Positions 58,001 through 64,000 of a stretch of 64,000 bases of DNA are shown piece by piece. The notes under the pieces were generated by a model. The model was not told where the DNA came from. It saw only the letters and a list, made by a program, of their open reading frames with translations, and did not search any database. This DNA comes from Antedon mediterranea. Its lineage: Eukaryota > Echinodermata > Crinoidea > Comatulida > Antedonidae. Both the position numbers and the translations under genes were made by a program. Position 1 is the first letter of the stretch. Every line of letters begins with the position of its first letter. The stretch is taken from the NCBI RefSeq assembly GCF_964355755.1, contig NC_092677.1, forward strand, positions 2,299,001 through 2,363,000, given 5' to 3'.

Positions 58001-61000
58001 ATAGGTCGTACATTCTCTTCATTTATGACGACATTACGTGGACAACCTCTACAGATATGGGAGGCAAGGCGGACACCGGGATAGGAGGGACACCAGCACT
58101 GGTAGGAGGACAGGATATCAACCTGTTATCTATTATAAATTATATTTCATAAAATTACTCAGAATTTATAATAATAAAATATCAATATATTATTGCTCAA
58201 TTATTCTTATTGACGTCCTTTAGATTGGATTAAATGCCGGTGATGGTTATAGACAGTTCACGGCGTATGATTATTCCCGCAAAGACATACAGATTACACT
58301 TGATGTGGGGACAAACTGTGATGAAACTGGCAGATTCGTTTACGATGTGTCGACTGTGGACGTTAAGGAAGGGAGTTGCAAACAAAATCGTAAGTATGGG
58401 GGTGCCGTAATTTGAAGGAATAAAACATCAAACTTGGTTGTAAACACTACTGAACAAGGTCTCTGATTATTGGGTATAATTTGTTTATTAATCTAAGTTG
58501 TCTGTATATTTATTATTGCGCCTCGTACTTCCGTTGGTGCTACCCATTGTATTGAATTCCACGTAATATATATCATATCTGTGCTATTTGCAGCCTCTAG
58601 TGTGTACCCGCCATACATCAGTATGATGGGTGGTAACAAGTTGTACATTGTGGGTCAGTGTTGGACCCCTACCGACATTAACTGTACCTTTGAACGTGAT
58701 GACGTCATACTACAAGTTGCCAGAGTTGTGTATGTCAATCCATCAGAAGCCTACTGTGTACCGAACCCCTTCTTTGTGACTGGAGAGGTACTGGTCAAGA
58801 TACCAGCTTTAACGATTGCTTTTGAGGCAAAGGTTGTTATTGGTAGGTAGCTGCATTCACGTGGTGTATGACGTACGTGTAATTTGATCAATCGTAAGCT
58901 ACAGTTCGCATTATCAGCTGTGATTGGTCAAATTACTTCCGTTGCGTCATAATAAGAACCAATATCTAGTTTCTCATCAATACGCCATTTTGTATTTTAC
59001 GCAAACGAGTCGCATACTTTAAATTTTGTTTTTATAATCAGTTGAATACGAACGGTTTGCTGCCATTAATGATTATGACGTCACTCTGGTTGACTCAAAC
59101 GACAAAAAATGGAGAAACTCAGGAAAGGAACTGACAATTGAGTGGGTTACTGACTACTTTGGTGCTACTGACGCTGTCGTCGCAGCTGATGTAATCGCTT
59201 ACAGGTATTTCTTATTAAAACATTTTTAAACTAACTAAATACAGTAGTTAATAACATATAGGCAGATATATAAATACATATTTGTTAATGCCAAGCAATT
59301 AAAGGGTAGTTTACTAAATACTATATTTTAAAATGAAACATACTCATTTGCGTCCCCATTACGGTGGTATCATTTGTTTTACTAAACGGTGACGCAGGAA
59401 ACGCGTTGCAAACTGGGTCTTTTTTCAAACTGGTGCTACAGGATTTTGCGCTAGTGTTCAAAGATATTTACTAATCGAATGAGATTTAGACTATTACGAT
59501 TTTCCGATATCTTTATTGAATCTTAAATCATACAACCATTTTGTTTGTTTACAGAGAGGACGGAGAGAATCCTGAGTGGGAGACGGTATATACAATAACC
59601 CCGATGACCAGAAACGATGGATCATTTTCATTCGTCCCGTCAGCAATGGCTAACGTCACGACGGACAACGCGTTTGGCATCATACGAGTCCATGGATCGT
59701 CGTAGGTGTTAAATATTTTACAATTTGTTTAAAGATACGATTAGAATGGTTCAGTGTTGTAATTATTTGAATTAATGAAAGGTACTTTACTTAGTTACGA
59801 CGGTCCCAGTTATCCGTAGGCAGTCCAACAGGCGTTATAAGAGCATGAGCAGTCCAATGCAACTACCCAGCTTTGAAATGCCCCTTGGGAGCGCTAAACT
59901 AGGGACTTTTACCATGCGTCACGTCACATTCACACTTCGCTGAACAGAAGACGACGCTGCATAATTTTTCATTATTTCCACCAGGGAGGTATAAAAATAT
60001 GTTATGCTCTGTCTACACTATCAAACTTAATGTAATGTCATATCACTACCATATTTGGGCACATCACACTAGATGCTACAGCTTTAGTGCAAAATTGAGG
60101 GATGATACAGTAATTTAAATATAATCTTGGTTTTTTTCCAGGTCAGATCCTATACTGTACAGCAAGATACACGCACTCGGCTATCTTCTTGAGGATTCAT
60201 ACCAGGATAGGTCATTTAACTGGTCACAGAACGCCTGCGTAAATTGGTACGAAGCTGACCAGACGACTCCAGATTACATTGCCAACCTACCAAGCTGTCC
60301 ATGTACCTTAGGCCAAGCGTTGGCGGACGGTTCTAGGTTTCAACCGGACACCGGGTGTAGCTTATTCCAAGGAAGCGTCTGTACGTACCACAAAGGGGCT
60401 CAACATTGTGTTCGAAGTATATTTCCAACGTAAGTCAGAATATTATATAGTATAACTTGATCGAATCAGGCAAATTGACCAATCACAAGCGAATGAGTGT
60501 TTCTTGTGATTGGTTAAATTACTCACGTTGCGCGTACGTCCTTATGTTGCGTCCTAGTCGGAACCAAGTCCTACGTCATTGCGCGTACGTCCTTATGTTG
60601 CGTCCTAGTGGGAACCAAGCCTTACGTTACCTATACGTCCTTGCGTTGCGTCCCTATTTGGAACCCACACTTATACATATAAGTATTATTCTGTAACAGG
60701 ACTGATAATTCGGGAGTACAGTGTTGTTACACAGAGGAAGGTGACCTCGTGTATGCTGGAGATTCATTTAATGGCAGTACAGCAGATCGATCACACCCCT
60801 GGGGTGTCACTCCCTATGGTACAAAAGGAAAGGTACGTATGTTAAATTAACATTATCAAGAAATTGCATAAATAACCCTTGTGTGTCCTTCCACGGAGAT
60901 AGAGAAGAGATCACCGACTTAATGTCTCACCTAAAAAGCGATGGAATTAAACTAGGGATCAACGAGAATGCATGGATCGCGCTCGTTAGTTTAGGCCCGC

Positions 61001-64000
61001 GCTGTGGTTTGTCAGTTCAGGCAACTATGCTAAATTACACATCATTATTCTAACTTATGCCTACTCTATCTCCCACTACGTAGGTTCCTACTATGTCACA
61101 TTGGGTCGATGACGTCATTTCATTTTACTATTGCTGTATATGGACCGATAATTCAGACGACTGTTGGAACTATATGGAACGCCGACCAACAGCAGATTGT
61201 CGAAATTACGTGCCACCAACACATGGTATTTATTGTAACATAACATTAACCTTTATCGAATTGAAGAAACGTCGGTAAAAAACTTCCTTTATCAAACTTT
61301 ATCTATTTAATTTTTCAGCAACAATATACGGTGATCCACACGTGTACACATTCGATGGTTTGGGTTACACGGCAAATCTTAAAGGAGAGTTTCTACTGTT
61401 ACAATCCATCGACAGCGATGCTTTACAGATCCAGGGACGAATGGAACAGATCAGTAACTACAATGGTATATAATATTTATTGTTTTCGAATGATGATGAT
61501 GATGACTGATATTGATGAATGACGATAAATGTTGATGAATGATGATGAATAATGATAAGGACGACGATGATGATGAATGATAATGATGATGAAGATAATG
61601 ATGATCAATGATGACGATGACTGATATTGATGATGATGATGATGGATGATGTTGATGATGATGACTGATATTGATGATGATGACGATGATAATGATAATG
61701 ATGATGATGATGACTGATATCTATGATGATGAATGATGATGATAATGATGTTGATGACGATGATATTGATATTGATGATGATATTGATGATGACGATGGA
61801 TCATGATGATTTATATTATCGTTGAATTATATTTTTTTAAAGGTAAAATTCAGCTTGCAACAGGCCTTACAGCTATCGCAATGAAAGATCTATCTACAGA
61901 CACCGTTCAGGTTGAATTAGATCCAATCAGTATGTTAATAATTTCACATGGATCAGATAAAGTAGACGTCAAGAATCAGAAATTGATTAATTTTAAAGGT
62001 TGGTTTGTTATACTTCTTTGTAAATGTTGAAGATGCATATTGTCTCCTAAACATGGGAAGTGGGAAAAATATGTGTGAAAATCGGATTTCATTTTCAAAG
62101 TAAAATAATTGATTAAAGGAAAAATAAAGAATGAATAAATAGCAGATCATATTGTTTTTTAATAGACAAACTAAACGTATAATTTCATACTGTAGTCGTC
62201 CAACTCTAAAGCAAATTATTTAATTTGAAGGTGTTACAGCAGTGTTTGATGCTGACTTCACTGGTGGAAACATAACAAAAGTGTCGTTTATATTTGACTC
62301 TGGTATTGCTGTCCAAGTTAACGCAATTCCGCAACTCATGTCTTTGTCAATTACTATACCACCGACACTTACGGTAAGTAAGCGCATTAAAGCTTGGTTT
62401 CCGCTATGTAACTACGCAACGTTACGCAACCTATGCAACGTAAGAAAATGCCCTTCCAATAATAGTGTTTTCCCCTGAAATCAAACCTGCGATGTTTGCA
62501 GCACTGTTGCGTCGTCGGTTCTCACTGTGATTACGCAATACAGAATTTTGCGCCAATACGTCGTTGCGTTTAAGAACTGTCAGCGCAGCATCATCTTGAA
62601 TATAACATTTTATTGTAACATTAACATTATCTGGTATTCAATAACTCAATCCGATATATTAACATGTATACATAAATGTACACTAAGGCCTATTTTTTTT
62701 TAAAAAGATCAAAGAAAACAGACTGCTTACTTATCTCGATTTTGTCCTGCGTTTAGGGAAAAATTTCAGGATTTTTTGGTGACGCAAACAATGTAACAAG
62801 TAACGATCCGTTTGGTGAGGATGAATTACTTACTGACGAACAGAATCTATTCGCTTACGCCAACGCTAACAGTAAGTAACTTATGGTTCACACACAATTA
62901 CACTTGCTCCAAGTGTATGTTATTGTCCTAAAAGTCGGTTTCCATTAGACGAATATATTGTGTTCACTAATGGGCATGCGTATTAATATTTTCATCTGCT
63001 TTTTGTGACGTGCGAAAATGCACAACCAATCATAACTCAGGAATGTTTGTGACGTGCGAAAATGCACAACCAATCATAACTCAGGAATGTTCGATTCGCG
63101 CGAATTATATTCGCTAATGAAAAGCAGGCGTTATGTTGTTAGGCCACCGGTCGACGTTCAATTGTTTGTAGCTCAAATATTGTACGTATGAAACGCCATG
63201 TATGCCAAAATATCATCTTTTTTACCAATATTAAGTTGAATCGCCGTCTAGAACTTGACGTTCTGAAATGCAGAATGACACCATGATTTTCTGTTTTCTC
63301 CATCCATTTTATTCTGAGAATGTTTTTATTATACTACAACTTACAAGTGTGTAATACTTATTTAGTGGAAATTGACTCTGATGATTCATTATTTAAATAT
63401 GAACTTGGTAAAAGTCACAGCGATTACCACAATGCATCATTCAAACCGCTCTTTGAAGATCCGCCAGGCACCAACATTCCAAGCAACACTCTCAACCTAA
63501 TGCCAGAGGTAAGTATCATATACACCTTCCACCAATAAGATCTTTGCTTAATAAACAGGCAGTTATTTTATAATTTCAATGCAAAAATGGTAAAAGCACG
63601 TTAAAATGAATTGCTAATGAATCGTGCCAGTTCACATTGCAGACGTCATTATGTCCATAGCGCCATCTATTCCAACGTCCATCATTCCTCATGGTGATGT
63701 GTACACTTTCTACTACATATGCTACATCACGTGATGTCAAAGCAGTTTCTCTCTCATTATGTTCAAACATCAGGTTAATAAAGGATATATAGTTGTGTAC
63801 ACTGAAACTAGACGGCCGAGAACCCTTTCCGGCTGCATTTATCGCGCGATATTCATTCTTCATAAGATGTTCTTACATTTTTCTTTTCTTTCAAGACATG
63901 TGAAGGTATCTCATCATGCGAATATGACGTACTGACGACCGGTTTACTTGACGTTGGAGAAGCAACACGACAAGCTGTCGACCAATATTTTCTTAATAGA
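55094..64000 (+). CDS. NIDO-AMOP-VWD domain protein (MUC4/SUSD2-like), 3' end outside window
   Basis: Eighteen coding exons: 55094-55160, 55844-55965, 56743-56829, 57258-57509, 57964-58101, 58224-58389, 58594-58842, 59042-59204, 59555-59701, 60142-60429, 60700-60832, 61084-61225, 61319-61465, 61843-61998, 62231-62373, 62757-62871, 63366-63508, 63896-64000+. All joins keep frame (921 residues so far). Residues 1-22 are a signal peptide. NIDO spans about 60-277 ([27 protein letters not shown]). Residues 278-360 resemble an IPT/TIG fold ([18 protein letters not shown] ... [12 protein letters not shown]). Residues 361-463 are a beta-rich segment with [13 protein letters not shown] follows (about 488-650: [24 protein letters not shown]). 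VWD starts at [10 protein letters not shown] (656). No stop is reached. Family role: extracellular adhesion or mucin-like surface protein; a transmembrane segment or sushi/EGF domains may lie beyond the edge. Confidence 0.93.
55449..55731. repeat. 26-bp minisatellite in intron 1 of the NIDO gene
   Basis: About 10 units of AGGGAACATTTTACC(A/G)AAAT + CTACCA, increasingly diverged toward the 3' side. Confidence 0.95.
56614..56685 (+). repeat. Dispersed element C, copy 2 (intron 2 of the NIDO gene)
   Basis: TACGTATGAAACGCCATATG + TGCCATTAAG and CAGTCTAGAACTAGACTAG match the copy at 17897-17970 in inverse orientation. Confidence 0.7.
57110..57200. repeat. Dispersed element F fragment in intron 3 of the NIDO gene
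   Basis: CTGCAAACTATTTGTATG ... GAAGCTAAAGTTTGCTAAAG + TGTAGA resembles the F units near the Ig gene. Confidence 0.45.
57535..57952. repeat. ~103-bp tandem repeat in intron 4 of the NIDO gene
   Basis: Four units start TTAACCGATTAC(C/T)TGATGG at about 57535, 57650, 57753 and 57854 and end in AAGGTAT(T/C)CTAAAATTA. The first is longer, with extra ACAAACAGGCATT. Confidence 0.95.
58873..58960. mobile_element. MITE family B, eroded copy in intron 7 of the NIDO gene
   Basis: ATTTGATCAATCGTAAGC and CTGTGATTGGTCAAATTAC with TTGCGTCATAATAAGAACCA. It covers nearly half of a 199-bp intron. Confidence 0.6.
60004..60072. mobile_element. MITE family A, copy 10 (fragment) in intron 9 of the NIDO gene
   Basis: GCTCTGTCTACACTATCAAAC is followed directly by TCATATCACTACCATATTTGG and GGCACATCACACTAG. 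The middle and the right terminal repeat are deleted. Confidence 0.7.
60461..60673. mobile_element. MITE family B copy with repeated right ends, filling intron 10 of the NIDO gene
   Basis: The left outer end is missing, but AATTGACCAATCACAAGCGA / CTTGTGATTGGTTAAATTAC are clear. The right end CGTACGTCCTTATGTTGCGT + CCTAGT(G/C)GGAACCAAG is present twice, and a third more divergent time. The intron is 270 bp, so about four fifths of it is this element. Confidence 0.75.
61484..61808. repeat. GAT microsatellite in intron 13 of the NIDO gene
   Basis: GATGATGAT with ATTGATGATGA and GACTGATATTGATG higher-order variants fills most of this 377-bp intron. Confidence 0.95.
62386..62582. mobile_element. 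MITE family B, strongly degenerate, in intron 15 of the NIDO gene
   Basis: AAAGCTTGGTTTCCGCTATG with ACGCAACGTTACGCAACC at the left; GCGTCGTCGGTTCTCACTG and CGTCGTTGCGTTTAAGAAC at the right. The inner arms are no longer recognisable. Confidence 0.45.
63004..63091. repeat. 44-bp exact tandem duplication in intron 16 of the NIDO gene
   Basis: TGTGACGTGCGAAAATGCAC + AACCAATCATAACTCAGGAATGTT occurs twice with no difference, so the duplication is young. Confidence 0.95.
63182..63275 (+). repeat. Dispersed element C, copy 3 (intron 16 of the NIDO gene)
   Basis: TACGTATGAAACGCCATGTA + TGCCAAAATATCATC, then ACCAATATTAAG and CGTCTAGAACTTGACG. Confidence 0.7.

Noticed and set aside
58038-58223. Plus-strand frame starting inside NIDO exon 5
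   Set aside because: Reads out of frame with the NIDO exon and runs into intron 5.

Overview
The window is AT-rich eukaryotic nuclear DNA with long non-coding tracts, introns with GT-AG borders, many simple repeats and many short non-autonomous transposons. Three features suggest an invertebrate deuterostome, probably an echinoderm: a NIDO/AMOP/von Willebrand D gene, tRNA-derived SINEs, and a striking excess of the palindrome AGGCCT (usually TAGGCCTA). A crinoid is possible, but the sequence alone does not settle the taxon. No bacterial, organellar or CRISPR-like features were seen.

Layout. From 1 to about 37.4 kb no convincing gene was found. This part holds microsatellites, minisatellites and at least two families of inverted-repeat MITEs, called A and B here. 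Both appear to insert at TA. It also holds a nested foldback element at 5.7-6.2 kb and a perfect 30-bp-arm hairpin at 13.6 kb. From 37.55 to 41.69 kb a plus-strand gene of five coding exons encodes a 447-residue protein: signal peptide, one V-type immunoglobulin domain, a long stalk of about 26 repeats of the type GTGG(F/M)NP, and a C-terminal hydrophobic tail typical of GPI anchoring. From 47.16 to 51.93 kb a minus-strand gene of eight coding exons encodes a 272-residue DHHC palmitoyltransferase close to ZDHHC3/7. Its introns contain a 21-bp minisatellite, a SINE and a ~60-bp satellite. From 55.09 kb to the right edge a plus-strand gene shows 18 coding exons (921 residues so far, incomplete at the edge). 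It encodes a secreted or surface protein with signal peptide, NIDO, IPT-like segment, a second beta-rich segment, AMOP and VWD, as in MUC4/SUSD2-like proteins.

Relations. The Ig gene and the DHHC gene converge; the DHHC gene and the NIDO-AMOP-VWD gene diverge, with 3.2 kb between their start codons. Nothing suggests an operon-like functional link. Two of the three products are extracellular or membrane-displayed adhesion-type proteins, and the third is a multi-pass endomembrane enzyme. All exon joins below were read by hand from splice consensus, continuous reading frame and protein-family similarity; every join keeps frame. The least described item is the IgV plus Gly-Pro-Thr repeat plus GPI gene. 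The most unusual structural signals are tiny palindromic insertions with 7-bp duplications and the family B MITEs lying just downstream of 5' splice sites.
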